Shown: one piece after another, positions 24,901 to 36,306 of the stretch
Numbering within the stretch: position 1 is the stretch's first letter
Layout: each line of letters opens with the position of its first letter
Source of the DNA: Corylus avellana
Taxonomy: Eukaryota; Streptophyta; Magnoliopsida; Fagales; Betulaceae
Length of the DNA: 64,000 nucleotides
Direction of reading: 5' to 3'
NCBI RefSeq assembly: GCF_901000735.1
Contig: NC_081548.1
Location: forward strand, 9,426,711 to 9,490,710
Made by a program: the position numbers and the translations under genes
The notes under the pieces: generated by a model
Told to the model about the DNA's origin: nothing
The model's database searches: none
What the model saw: the letters and a program-made list of their open reading frames with translations, nothing else

Positions 24901-26100
24901 GGTAGCAAGCAACACTAGAAAAAAAAAATTAAAAAGAAAGTGGACGTATTGTTTAGATGAACCTTCCTTGAATAGGCAAGGGCAAAAAGTTTGCTAAACC
25001 TTTATCAAAAGAAAAAGAGAAAGGTAGTATTCATTACTCACTTTTTTTTCTTTCTTTGAGTTACTTCTCATTCATCCATTATTCACCTTTAAACTCCAAG
25101 TATATATCTATCTAAGACATAGTACATCATATTCCCTTTAACCATTCTCCCCCAAAAACATAAAAAAATAAAAAATCATTTTAAATTGCCTACCATATGT
25201 TGATACTATTCCTCCCGACATACACATTCTCGGAATTAATGTAATGCTTGAAAATCTAAATTCCCGTCAATGTGTGGGAATAATTAGTAATGTAATAAGA
25301 TTTTCAAAAATATGAGATTTTCATATTTGGTTTTATTCTTAGTTATCATGTAGGAATTATTTATATTTTCCAAAATATCAGTATTATTTCTCTATTCAAT
25401 TGCATGAGGCTTTTTGATAGACAAGTATTTAAAAATTAAACCAAAAAATGACAGAAAAGAAAAACTGTATATAAAGCGTGGTTTCCTTTCATTTCTCAAT
25501 ATATATATATAGTAAGTATTTATTTACTTTTAATCTACATTCACCTTCATCAATATTGACACATCATAACTATTGTCCAATCACATTTCTCTCCAAGAAA
25601 CTTATTATATAATATTATGTACAGTGATCAACACTTACTTGAATTTATCCTACTTCTTCTAGTCATACCATTAACAAAACCAGATTCGTCTTTAAGCTTT
25701 CTTTTCTTTCTTTTAGAATAACAGGAAGAATCTTGAAGCGGTTTCTCAACCTCAAACATAAGTAAATTGCATTTTTTCTTCTTTCTTTTTTTACATTAAA
25801 ACATTCATATTGGACTAGTCAAAATGTCATTTTTGATCGCCCTATAGAAAATATATATATATATATACTAAAAAAAAGCTCTCCATTTGACTAGTCACTT
25901 TGGCTAAAAATTTGATTAACTGCTACTATACTCTACAAATTCAATGAAAACTGACCTTTCTCATCTTTGAGAATAGTGAAAAAAAAATATAAAAATAATA
26001 ATAAAAGCACAGCTAAAATGCTGAATATAAGTGCTTTAAAAAAAATAATTAAAATAAAAAATATCAAGAGCCCTCCAGGCTCCAAGTGAAAGGTGATATT
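21913..26100. other. Intergenic DNA upstream of the bZIP gene
   Basis: No intact gene found. 23060-23520 is less AT-rich and shows open stretches in shifting frames, but I recognise no family. A duplicated CTTTTTTGATGGCTGCCATGA lies at about 24540 and again at about 24582. The rest is AT-rich, with homopolymers and short AT repeats (25499-25512, 25853-25867). Confidence 0.5.
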
Positions 26101-26159
26101 GCGGATCTATCCAGGACCCGGGTCTAGCCGGCCCTACCAAATTACTTGCGCGCTAAGAA

Positions 26160-26481
26160 GGGTGTGGCCCATTGGTCCAATTATTGGCGTAGAAACTAGA
26201 AAGGTTAAAATTGAGACACAGCAAAAAGAGGGGTCAACATCAGAAATAAATAACGACTCTTACCTGACCATCAAAGGACATTTTCGTAACACGCCAAAAT
26301 CTTTTTAACTTCATGTGCCGGCCTACTCCCTCCCTCTCACAACACCCGTACTTTTGCTTCGCACTTCACCTCTCTCTCCCTCCTTCCTATTTATTGCTTC
26401 TACTCCTTCGATTCCTCCCTCCCCCTTCCTCTCTCCCTCTCTCTCTCTCGCTCTCTCTCTCTCTCGACTGCGGTAGAACCA
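26160..26481 (+). promoter_or_regulatory. Proximal promoter and leader of the bZIP gene
   Basis: GGCCCA (26166-26171, a TGGGCC-type site II element in reverse) overlaps ATTGG (26171-26175). CCAAT (26177-26181) and a second ATTGG (26183-26187) follow, giving three CCAAT-type boxes in 17 bases about 300 bases before the ATG. No clear TATA box is seen. 26326-26466 is a long CT-rich tract ending in (CT)n, typical of the Y-patch leaders of TATA-less plant promoters. A 75-codon upstream ORF from 26313 overlaps the start, but whether it is in the mRNA depends on the start site. Confidence 0.5.
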
Positions 26482-28286
26482 ATGGAGCGAAAACCGGTAG
26501 ACCATCTCCCGCCTTACTCCGGAGGCGGCATGAAGCATAGCGCGTCGGAGTTGGCTCTCCAGGATTACATAAAGAGGATGATGAGCGGCCCCGAGGTGAT
26601 CGGAACCGAAACCCGAGACGGCGACGTCAAGGATGTGAAAACCGCCGAGGTTCGGGACCACCGAGACAGAGATTCCTTCCCCGATGAGTTCGATGGCTTT
26701 TACAGTGATTTTAGCTTCAGTGATCTCAACAGCTTCGATTTCAAAAATCGGGTTAGTCTCTCCTCTCTCTCTCCGTCTGTTTGTTATTAGGCGCCACGTC
26801 AACTTCCCGGCTGTGCCAGAGTGACCTGGCAAATCCATAGCATGGTATATATGTATATTATATATATATAGAAACAGAGAGATTGTAGATGGCCATGATA
26901 ATTAATTAGTGTTTTTCTTTTTTTTTTGAAATCAGTAATTAATTAGTTAAATAAGAAGAAGAAATAAAGTATTAATTTGTGAAAGGATGTTATGTATATT
27001 TGGAGGCGTGTCGGTGGAAAGCGAAAAAATATATATATGATGATGGAGTTGTTGGTGAGGAGCTATTTACAAATAAATAATTCGGTAGTACTGAAAAATT
27101 GTAGGTTATATTGGTAATTTAAAAGTAGTTGGTGGAGTAAAACCAGAGTCTGTCGCTTTCGTCAACTTGGCCAATCGCTTTCTGAAAAGCATGCTGGGGT
27201 GAAAACCGTGAAATGGTCATTTTACAAGTTTGGAATATTTATTAATTGGGGAAGCATGTCCTATGAAATTAAGAATATGATTTTTGTCCATTCCTACACG
27301 GTTAATATCATATATAGTTTAGAGGATTTTTTTTTTTTTTTTTTTTGTTGTTCTTTTTCATTCAAGTTCCATTTTTGTCTTTTGCTTCTCTTGAGAAAAA
27401 TAAAATAAAAAATGGGAAATCAAGTCCCAACTGTTACACATACCAACTATGATATTTCTCATTTTGATTTTAAGATAGTAGTATTTAATTTGATAGATTT
27501 AAAATATGTGTTTAAGCTTATTATAAATTCGGGACCTTTTCAGAATCTTCTGTAGAAATAGTTATAAAAATACAATTATGTTTCATATATAAAAAAAATA
27601 ATTAAAAAAAAAATGAAAAAAAGTGATTGGATTATGACCCAATACAGTCATCCCCTCTGACGGGGTGGCCGCGAATCAATCCCTCGAATCGGGGTATATA
27701 TGGCCCCAGCTCCCAAGTCACTCCTTTCATTCACAAAACTCTTTCTTTTTTTTTTTTTTCTTCACAAAACTTAAACAAACCTTGGTTTCACATTTCTTGA
27801 TATATATATGTTTATAATATTCCAAACCAATAGTATAGAGTTTGTGAAAGTATGTATAGTGAACAAGATGTTTGTAAAAATTATACTATTTTTAAGTGGT
27901 TCTAAGTTTATATATTGATAAATCATGTACAACGTACAAAGATTTATTTTATGGTTAATATTTTGTTTTGTTGGGTCTAATAGTGTACATAGGGCCATAT
28001 CATTTAAAAATTTACATGATCAACAACATATTCACCATTAGATCTATGAAGTCTAATCCAGATAACGTGTACGTGACATTGGTGACAATATTGCTCAATT
28101 AGTATGCAACAATATGATGTATGTTTTTGTTCGTAAACACAGGACATATTAAGTACTTTCTTTTCAAGTACTTGTAGTGGACTACCAGAAACCCTTCTTG
28201 GTTCTCAACATCTGGCTTTGAAACAATCCAGCATTTCAGTAACAATGGATTCCCAGTCATCAATGTGTGGTATGATCCATCAAGGA

Positions 28287-28344
<58 letters not shown>

Positions 28345-30037
28345 TGTGCATATGCATATGCATGCTTCACGTTATCATAGTTTAATCTCCGTTTTGCTCG
28401 TTTTATCGTTTAACACTTGAACAAATTTGGAAATCTTTCAGTCAGCAGTCCAATGTCGGCTAATAATCCAAAAGACACAGATAATCAAGCAAGGGGAGCT
28501 ACCAGTGGTTCCTCGCATGAGCCATCTGATGATGAGGATATTGAGCTAGAAGCTGGTTCATGTGAGCAGAGCACAGACCCTAGTAGTTTGAAGCGCGTTA
28601 GAAGGTATTTTCATTATATATATATATATATAAGAACTATGATAGAGATACCAGGTTGCTTATGACTCAAATACATTGGATTGTTACTGTGTGTTTCCAG
28701 GATGATTTCCAATCGGGAGTCTGCCAGGCGATCTAGAAGAAGAAAACAAGCACAGCTGCAAGATCTCGAGCTCCAGGTATCCCATGTTGTTGGCTGTTTG
28801 CATAATTAATTTTATCGGTCTGTGCTGAAAAAAAGTCGGACCTTGATACTCCAAATTGGCTACCGAGGAAAAGGGAAAAAAAAAAAAAAAAATTAGAGAT
28901 ATTGTGAATCTATGGGCTATTTGAGTAATGGGTAAATTTAGCACTCTCCTTTTACGCATGGGTTCAAACTTTTTCTCAACAAGTGAGGCCCAACACATAG
29001 AATATTTAACTAAAATTAAATTGTAGATGATATCATGTTAAATCACGGCTTATCCAAAGAAATTTAAGTTGGCAAGAACACATAGACTGAAATATAGGGT
29101 GAATTGTCGAGTTGTGGTTCGAATTCATGATGTCTCGCTTTGATACCATATTAAATTATCACTTATTCCAAAAGCTTAAATTGATAGGAAATAGTTATAA
29201 ATTTAATCATTTAATTAATATTTTAATACTTCTCATCACATGTGAGCTCAAACTCCTCATGAATTAATTAAATCTTACACCTGAAATATTTAATTGAAAT
29301 GTAGGGTAAATAACGGAAACAAAGTTCGAACTCAGAACATTTGGCTCTAAATACCATACTAAATCACAACTTTTTCCAAAAATTTAAACTAGTAAAAATT
29401 GTTGAATTTAATCATTTAATAAATATTCAAGCAAACAATCAATTGTTGACACTTGCTCCTTTCATAGCTTCAAGTTCGTTTGTTTTAACCCATGATTCTT
29501 TGTCAGGTTGAACAACTGAGAGGAGAAAATGGGACTCTCTGCAAGCAGCTTACAGATGCTACACAGCAGTATCGTGTTGCTGATACAGATAATCGAGTCC
29601 TGAAATCAGATGTGGAAGCTTTGAGAGCCAAGGTAGAACTAGAAGTAGTCCAGCAGCTTTACTGTAAACTCAGAACAACACAAAAGAGAATGCTAATCTA
29701 ATCATTAACATTAATGTTTTGTGGATTTTAGGTGAAGTTGGCTGAAGATATGGTTACTCGAGGCTCCTTGACCAGCAATCTGTATCAACTTCTTCAAAGT
29801 CATTTAGGAACACCGCAATTGCTTAATACACAAAATCTGCGGCGGGTTCCAAATGTTTCCCCAACCATCAATGTACCAGGAGATGATCATGCCTCATCAT
29901 ATGCAGGAATAACAGTTTCTGGGCAGAACTCAGGCATTATTGGACTTCGACACCCCAATATTAATAATAGAAATGTTAAAAGTACTGGAGTCATGAGTGA
30001 TGTTGTGATCAATGACGATGCAAATGTGCAATTTTAA
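26482..30037 (+). CDS. bZIP9: Group C bZIP transcription factor (bZIP9-like), six exons, intact
   Basis: Exons: 26482-26751, 28143-28269, 28442-28604, 28701-28776, 29507-29632 and 29732-30037. All introns are GT-AG, phases agree, and the product is 355 residues. The N-terminus has [15 protein letters not shown] (residues 17-31), the motif shared with Arabidopsis bZIP9, then an acidic Ser/Phe region ([17 protein letters not shown]) likely to act in activation. Exon 2 was found only by splicing logic and ends in [14 protein letters not shown]. The basic region begins [12 protein letters not shown], with N191-x7-R199 and Leu 10 residues later; the zipper has Leu at 209, 216, 223, 244 and 251, with Ala at 230 and 237. 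Group C bZIPs are nuclear, bind ACGT-core DNA, and often pair with group S1 bZIPs in energy and amino-acid signalling. The ATG lies in the best context for the conserved N-terminus. No stop or frameshift was seen. Confidence 0.92.
27630..27765 (+). promoter_or_regulatory. Promoter-like segment inside bZIP intron 1
   Basis: A GC-richer island in an AT-rich intron carries GGGGTATATATGGCCCC (TATA-like, about 27692-27708), then CTCCTTTCATTCACAAAAC about 25-40 bases downstream, resembling a plant core promoter with a transcription start. A transcript from here could start translation at Met35 of exon 2. Purely inferred. Confidence 0.25.
28291..28341. repeat. (TA)n microsatellite in bZIP intron 2
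   Basis: About 25 TA units make up nearly a third of the 172-base intron, between the donor at 28270 and the acceptor at 28441. Confidence 0.95.
29034..29441 (-). mobile_element. TRIM-like repeats inside bZIP intron 4
   Basis: Three related LTR-like units (about 29034-29086, 29147-29230 and 29361-29441) share TTAAATCAC..., AAGCTTAAATTGAT and TTTAATCATTTAATTAAT. Two are preceded by GCTTTGATACCA or CTCTAAATACCA, which on the minus strand are TGGTATC-type tRNA-Met primer sites. Intervening sequence is short and non-coding. This suggests one or two old TRIMs, minus orientation, in the largest downstream intron (730 bp). They do not touch the splice sites. Confidence 0.5.
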
Positions 30038-30631
30038 GCTTCTCTTTATGATTTTTATCAATCCGTTAATGCAAAAAAAAAAAAAAAATGTTAAGGAGGT
30101 CATCACAGCATGATTTCTTATGGCAAAAGTTGGTATAGAGTTAAAGCTTAAGTATGGAGTTTAATTAGTTTGTCTTCAATTTGGACTTTCTGTTTTTTCA
30201 AAAAATTTAAATTATTTGTTCAGGGTCAGGCAAAATTCAAAGAACTTTCAAATTTTTTTTATTATTATATTTTTATTGTTTCGATTTTTTAGGGTAAATG
30301 TGTAATTTCACAATGATCTCGACAAAAAAAATGGCAGAAATTTTTCACGTACATTGGGAATATAAATAGTTCACATGGAATTGGCAAATTATAAAGAAAC
30401 TCGTTTTATATTGATTTCTTGTTAGTACTTACGAGTTCATTTTATAATCCACTCACGCGTGAGAGTCATGTGACTCGGTTTTATATGCGATTTTAAGAAG
30501 TTTCAATTGTAATTTAATTAGTTTTTTTGGACAAATAATGCAGATATAGCTAACATTTTCTCTAGGTCGACTTCAAGATTTAAGAAAAAAGAAAAAAGAT
30601 TGTAACACCTTATCAGATATTAATTTGATGA
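30038..30631. other. 3' flank of the bZIP gene
   Basis: AT-rich 3' UTR and intergenic DNA. A poly-A run lies at 30073-30088. No other gene is seen. Confidence 0.5.
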
Positions 30632-30960
30632 TGAAAGAAAGTAGATAAACTTGCTTTTGGCAGAATGAAGTCTCAGCTTTATTCTCATTGTATATATAGG
30701 CTAAGAGTTACAATTGTAATCATGTTTGACAAATCCAAACTTGATACAAACTATGAGAACTAATACAATACAAACAAGTAGAACATATACAACTAGAACA
30801 CTAAAAGGGAAGAGATAAAAATAAGTATAAGGATAATGCTAGAGATAATGCTAGACATAAGGATAATGCTAGAGAACTATAAGGATAATGCTAGAGAGTG
30901 GTTCAAATCTATTTGGATTCAAAGAGTGAATCTAAAACAAACTCGGTTGGTTCCTTAACA
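30632..30960 (-). mobile_element. 3' LTR of Ty1/Copia element
   Basis: The minus-strand start is TGTTAAGGAACC (from 30960), and the end is CTTTCTTTCA (30632). It is 329 bp, containing several GATAATGCTAGAGA units. It matches 41186-41298 joined to 49020-49274. The outer flank GATGA (30627-30631) pairs with GATTA (49275-49279), a target duplication with one mismatch. The complement of the polypurine tract (GCCCCTCAAACTTATGGGAG) follows at 30961. Confidence 0.85.
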
Positions 30961-33900
30961 GCCCCTCAAACTTATGGGAGGGGGAGTGACCATGAGTTTG
31001 TCTCTAAGGAAAAGAAAACGAGAGGAGGTAAGACCCTTTGTGAAGATATCAGCACATTGATCTTGAGTTGGAATGTAGTTAGCGTTGAGATCTTTGTGAA
31101 GAATTTTCTCACAGATGAAGTGGTAGTCAACTTCTATATGCTTAGTAGGAGCATGGTAGATGGGATTGGAAGCTAAGGCAATAGCTCCTATATTATCATA
31201 CCAGAGTACAGGAGAATCATGGAGAGAAACTTGCAATTCTTTGAGTAGCATTCGAAGCAATGAGAGCTCAGCAGCTCTGATGGCCATGGCACGATATTCA
31301 GCTTCTGTGCTAGATCTCGAGACAACAGGCTACTTCTTAGCATGCCAAGACACTAAGTTGGAGCCAAATAAAACACAATACCTTGTGGTGGATCTGCAAT
31401 CTAAAGGATCCCTTGCCCAGTCAGAATCACAGTATGCCTGAAGTTGAAGAGGACCTGGAGTGAAGTGAAGGCCATGATCTGGTGTGCCTTTAAGGTACCT
31501 TAGGACTCTTTTAGCAGCCTTCATATGTTCATTGGTTGGACAATGGAGAAATTGGCATAGTTGGTTGACAGTATATGCTATGTCAGGTCTTGTAAGTGTG
31601 CAATATTGTAGAGTTCCAATAATATGGTGATATGTTGTGGGATTTGGTAGGGGATCACCATCAAGCTTCGTGAGCTTATTGCCTGAAGTGCAGGGTGCGG
31701 CATAGGGCTTTGCTCCAAGTATTTGCACATGATCAAGTAAATCAATAATGTACTTTCCTTGATTTAGATGTAAGCCAGATTTGTCATGAACGACATGGAT
31801 GCCTAGGAAGTACAAAAAACAGCCAAAATCTTTAAGCTTAAATTTCATTTGAAGGCCGTGGATGAGAGACTCCATGATAGATGAATCTATGCCTATTACT
31901 ATGATATCATCAACATATATCAGTATGTAAATATGAACAGAACCTTGATAAAGAATAAAAAGAGAGGTGTCTACTAGGGATCCAACAAAACCAAGATGGA
32001 GAAGAGCTTGTGACAATATGTGAAACCATGCTCTTGGGGCTTGCTTTAGACCATAGAGGGCCTTCTTGAGCTTACATACATGATCTGGAAAAGCTGCATC
32101 AATAAAACCAGTAGGCTGCTCTATGAGGACTTCTTCATTCAAGTGACCATGAAGGAAAGCATTGGAGACATCCAATTGTTTGAGGGTGCCAATTGTAGTG
32201 GATTGCTAAGGACAATAGGATCCGTATAGTGGCTGGTTTGATAACTAGAATAAAAGTTTCAGTGTAGTCAATACCATCTCTTTGTTGAAAACCCTTAGCC
32301 ACTAATCTTGCCTTGTATCTTTCAATAGTGCCGTCTGATTTTTCCTTTAGCCGAAAAACCCACTTGTTTTTTATGATGTTTCGATGTGGTGGTCTAGGGT
32401 AGAGAGACCAAGTACCATTATCAACCAAAGCTTGAAGTTCACTTTCCATTGTAGCAAACCATTTAGGGTTAGAGACAGCCTGAGCAAATGTGGTAGGGAC
32501 AAAAGGCAAAGGTGTGGCATGAAAGGATTTTAGTGGATGCTTGGTTGATTTTAAGGATAGGAATAATTGATAGTGGGGAAAAGACTTAGGTTTGAAGTTT
32601 CCAGTCATAGATCTTGTGACAATATGAGGAGAGGCTGGCTTAGTAGGTGTAGGTAAAAGGTGAAGTAGGGATTGATGTAGGTTGGGGATAGGCTCAGGGG
32701 TAGGTGGTAGTCAAGGGAGTAGAGGGCTCAGATGTTGGTGAAGAGGAAGGCCTTGAGGAGAGAGGAGAAGCAAGAGTGTTTAGGACAGGTACTCGTGCTG
32801 GGGAAGACAAGGTGATTGGGGATGAGGTGTGAACATTAATAGAGTCAAAATTATTCACAGAGTAAAAATGAGAAGGATCAAGAACAATACCTGTAGGGGA
32901 AGGATCTAATCCATCAGAGGATGAAGATGCTGCTCTACTCTATGCAGGAAACATCAATTCATCAAAAATAACATATCTATAGACATATACACGATTAGAG
33001 CTGGGATCAAGGCACTTGTAACCCTTTTGGTGAGCACTGTATTCAAGAAAGATGCATTGTTTGCTTTTGAATTCCAATTTGTGTTTAGCATAGGGCCTTA
33101 AGAGGGGATAACAAGTACAACCAAAAGTTTTTAAAAAGGTGTAGTTTGGTTCCTTATTGTAGAGTTTGGTGAAAGGACTTGAATTTTGGAGAGTTGGGTA
33201 GGCAGTCTATTGATGAGATACACGTGCCTTGATAAGACCTGATTCAATGATATGCCTATATTTTCTTTCTGAAACTCCATTTTGTTGAGATGTATGTGGA
33301 TAGGTGACTCGATGAAGAATACCATGTGTTGACTGAAATTTAGTAAAGTTATGAGAGGTGTATTCACCACCCCCATCTGTTTGAAGTTGTTTGATTTTAA
33401 GGGAAAATAGATTTTCTATCAAGCACTTGAATTTAACAAAGGTTTCAAAAACATCTTATTTGAGTGTAAGAGGAAATAGCCAGGTGTATATAGAGACATC
33501 ATCAATAAAAATAACATAGTATTTGCTTCCATTGATTGAAGGTAAAGGAGAAATCCATACATCACTATGAATGAGTTCTAATGGAGCAGTGATGACACGA
33601 CTAGACTTAGCAAAAGGTAACTTTTTACTCTTTCCTAATTGACACGAAACACAAATAGACTACCGGGACTTAATTGAAGACTCAGTAAGGTGGTAGTTGT
33701 GAAACAGATGCTACAAGATTTGATGACTTGGATGCCCTAAGCGGTTGTGCCAAACTGAAGAAGCACCTTGATCCCAATTCGTGCAGTAAATGCTCTGACT
33801 TTATTTATGTCGAAGTGCTGTAACCTTAATGGGTAGAGACAATCTTTACTTGCCCCCTGCAGGAGGATCCTCCCTGTGAGGTTATTCTTAATCAAGAAAT

Positions 33901-35312
33901 AGGTATCAGTTAATTTAAAATGACAATCATTGTCACTACATAATTTATTAATTAAGTAAATTGGTTGTAGCATTAAGACAATGTAAGATATTTTTGAGAT
34001 GTAGAAGTTGATTTGAGCTAAGAAAAGAGGAAGAGCCAGTGTGGGAGATACCAAGTCCACTACCATTACCTACTACAACTGTCCCATCACCCTGGTATGA
34101 TTGCTGCAGAGTTAGATTCTCCAAGTCGTTAGTGATGTGAGTATTGGCTCCATTGTCAGCAAACCATTCATCTTCATCTTGTAGATTGTTGGATTGGGAA
34201 ACCATTGTAGCAAGCTCAGATGGTGGATGTCATCCTTGGAAGGCATAATCCATGCGATGAAAGCAGTCCAATGCTTGATGATCGAAACGACCACATATTT
34301 GAAAAAGAGGTCTGTTGGATGAGAGGATACCAGGTTGAGAATTTCTCCTTAGAGTGTAGTTACTAGGAGAATTTCTCCTTAGAGTGTAGTTACTAGGAGA
34401 ATTTCTTCTTGGAGTGTAGTTGCTAGAGCTTCCAATAATAGTTTTTCCTTGGGAGAAAGCAGAGGTTGGGAGTTTACCAGGAGATCCGTTGAAAGTCTTC
34501 TTTGAGAGATAGGAATTTCTGTAATTGGAAAAAGGTTTCCTTTGGTTGTTGTTGAATCTTTGCTTTTAACCTGGCTTCTGAGCAGTCATGGCATAGATTG
34601 TGGTTCGGCACTGGCAGCCTGATGTTCAAGGAGTTGTTCATATCCAAGTAATTCAGACTAAAATTCTTCAAGAGACATAGTGGCATTCTTTGTTATCATG
34701 GGGTAGGTCATGACAAAAGAATTGTAGGTGGAGCTTAATCCACCTATGATGTAGGATACAAGGTCATCATCGGTGATGGGGCTATCGGCGATGACTAGCT
34801 GGTCTGCCAATTATTTTGCACTATGAATAAAAGTAACACATGGATTGTTACTTTGTCTGAGAGTGTGAAGTTAGCGTCTCAATTGAGTCACGTGAGACCT
34901 TGATGGAGAAGCATAACGAGTGGCAAGGGTGTTCCATACTTGATTGGAGGTTTTACACCCATAGGTAGTAGGCACAAGTGGACCAGTTAGAGTTGCAATG
35001 AACCGATTGAGAATACATTGGTCTTTCTTTTCTCAGAGAATATATTCTGGATTTGAGACATCACGGGTAGTTTTGTCAAGAGAAGATGGAATAAGCTTTG
35101 ATGGGTATAGCTCGGAGCCATCAACAATGCCCATCAAGCCGTTGGTTTTGAGGATGAGCTCAAATTGATAGACCCATCCGAAATAGTTGTTGTCATTACG
35201 CTTGGATTGATAGACATGCGCAATGTTTGGCATCATGAAGGATAGAGTGGCAATGTCACTGGATTACGTCATGAGTACAGTAGTTGGGACACGGTAGTCA
35301 GTAAGGGTACAG
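30961..35312 (-). pseudogene. Ty1/Copia gag-pol, minus strand, inactivated
   Basis: In minus-strand order: gag remnant (35236-34474; start MMPNIAHVYQSKRN, then YFGWVYQFELILKTNGLMG), protease (34205-33948; WFADNGANTHIT, Asn replacing the usual Ser/Thr of the D-S/T-G triad), integrase (33422-33131; TDGGGEYTS and PHTSQQNGVSERK), reverse transcriptase (32608-31330; FLHGHLNEEV, YGLKQAPRAWF, YVDD near 31908-31917) and RNase H (to 30955; CDSDWARDPLDCRS, then STTEAEY-like and HKDLNANYIPTQDQ). Breaks: a frameshift near 32135-32175, an amber codon at 31330-31332 where the family has Gln, others in the integrase and gag, and the insertion at 35313. The order gag-PR-INT-RT-RH proves Copia. The element is dead. 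Confidence 0.85.
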
Positions 35313-35996
35313 TGATAAGTGCTCAAATATACATATTTTAGCCCCTTAGTTTATATGTCTTAATCCTTTAGTTGTTATAAAGGGTGCAGTGATAAGTTCT
35401 ATTTTATGATGTTTTTTGAAGGAAAAGGAAGCGTTTCTGGAAGTTTTGGGCATCAAAGACCAATTTTGGGAAAAGCTGGAGTTCGGATCAAGAGCACCCA
35501 ACTTAGGCTCGAGCACATCAGTGCTTGAGCGCAGAAGAGGAACGATCGAGCGCAAGCTGTGATCGAGCACAAGGCATGGCGATCGAGCATAGTCGAGCGA
35601 CCCAAATGCGGAAAGAATTATTTTCCACTTAAAACTAGGTTTTTCCAACCCTAGTTGGACTAGGGGTTTGTTCTCCGATTTTTTTAGGTTTCCTAAGGTT
35701 TCTAGATTTTTCTAAAGCCTATAAATAGACCCCTAGGCCTCTTAGAAAATACACAATTCCAGAGAGGAGAATTTGGAGGCTACTTCAAGAAGCATTTTCC
35801 GGTTTCTTCTTTTCCTTTTCTTTTTAGTTTTGGTTTCATTATGTGTGACTAAACAATTGTTAGGGATAGATTGAAGCCCTAATCATGTCTTTTTAAGTTT
35901 AATATTAGTGTCTTTGTTTCAATCATATATGGTTATTTTAATTGATTATGCCTATGTAATTGAATTCCCCTTGTGAATGTGTCTCACCATTATTTG
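35313..35996 (+). mobile_element. Truncated 5' LTR (family beta) of element B
   Basis: Similar to 39753-40415 up to CACCATTATTTG, then abruptly different. U3 carries GAGCGCAAG/GATCGAGCAC-type motifs (35500-35600) and a TATA box CTATAAATAGACCCC (35718). The missing right half includes the GATACCATGC repeats and the primer-binding site. Confidence 0.75.
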
Positions 35997-36306
35997 TTTG
36001 TTTTCTTTTCTATGTTACTTGTGTTTATGTTCTGCGCGAGTACGATCGAGCGTATACAGCAGTACGCTTGGCCGCACTCTCATCCGCACACACGCATATA
36101 TCTGCACAAGCTCGATCGACCGTACCTTGCGGTGTGATCGAGCACACTGGTGCAGACTCTCACGTGACCTACCCTAGGTCACACGACTCCTATTTCTGTC
36201 ATTAATTTTTTCCTTCTTTGGTCTGTCTCTCTTTCATCTGCAGCAATACGATCGAGCACACGGTTAGTGCGATGAAGTGAGCACTACTGGTGAAGTGCAG
36301 ACCCAA

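Noticed and set aside
26313..26540. Upstream ORF controlling bZIP translation (as in sucrose-responsive group S bZIPs)
   Set aside because: Its sequence is CT-tract encoded Leu/Ser/Pro repeats without the known conserved peptide, and the gene is group C.
26323..26838. 171-codon minus-strand ORF across bZIP exon 1
   Set aside because: It is the shadow of the exon and its CT-rich leader; Arg/Glu-rich composition comes from the (GA)n complement.
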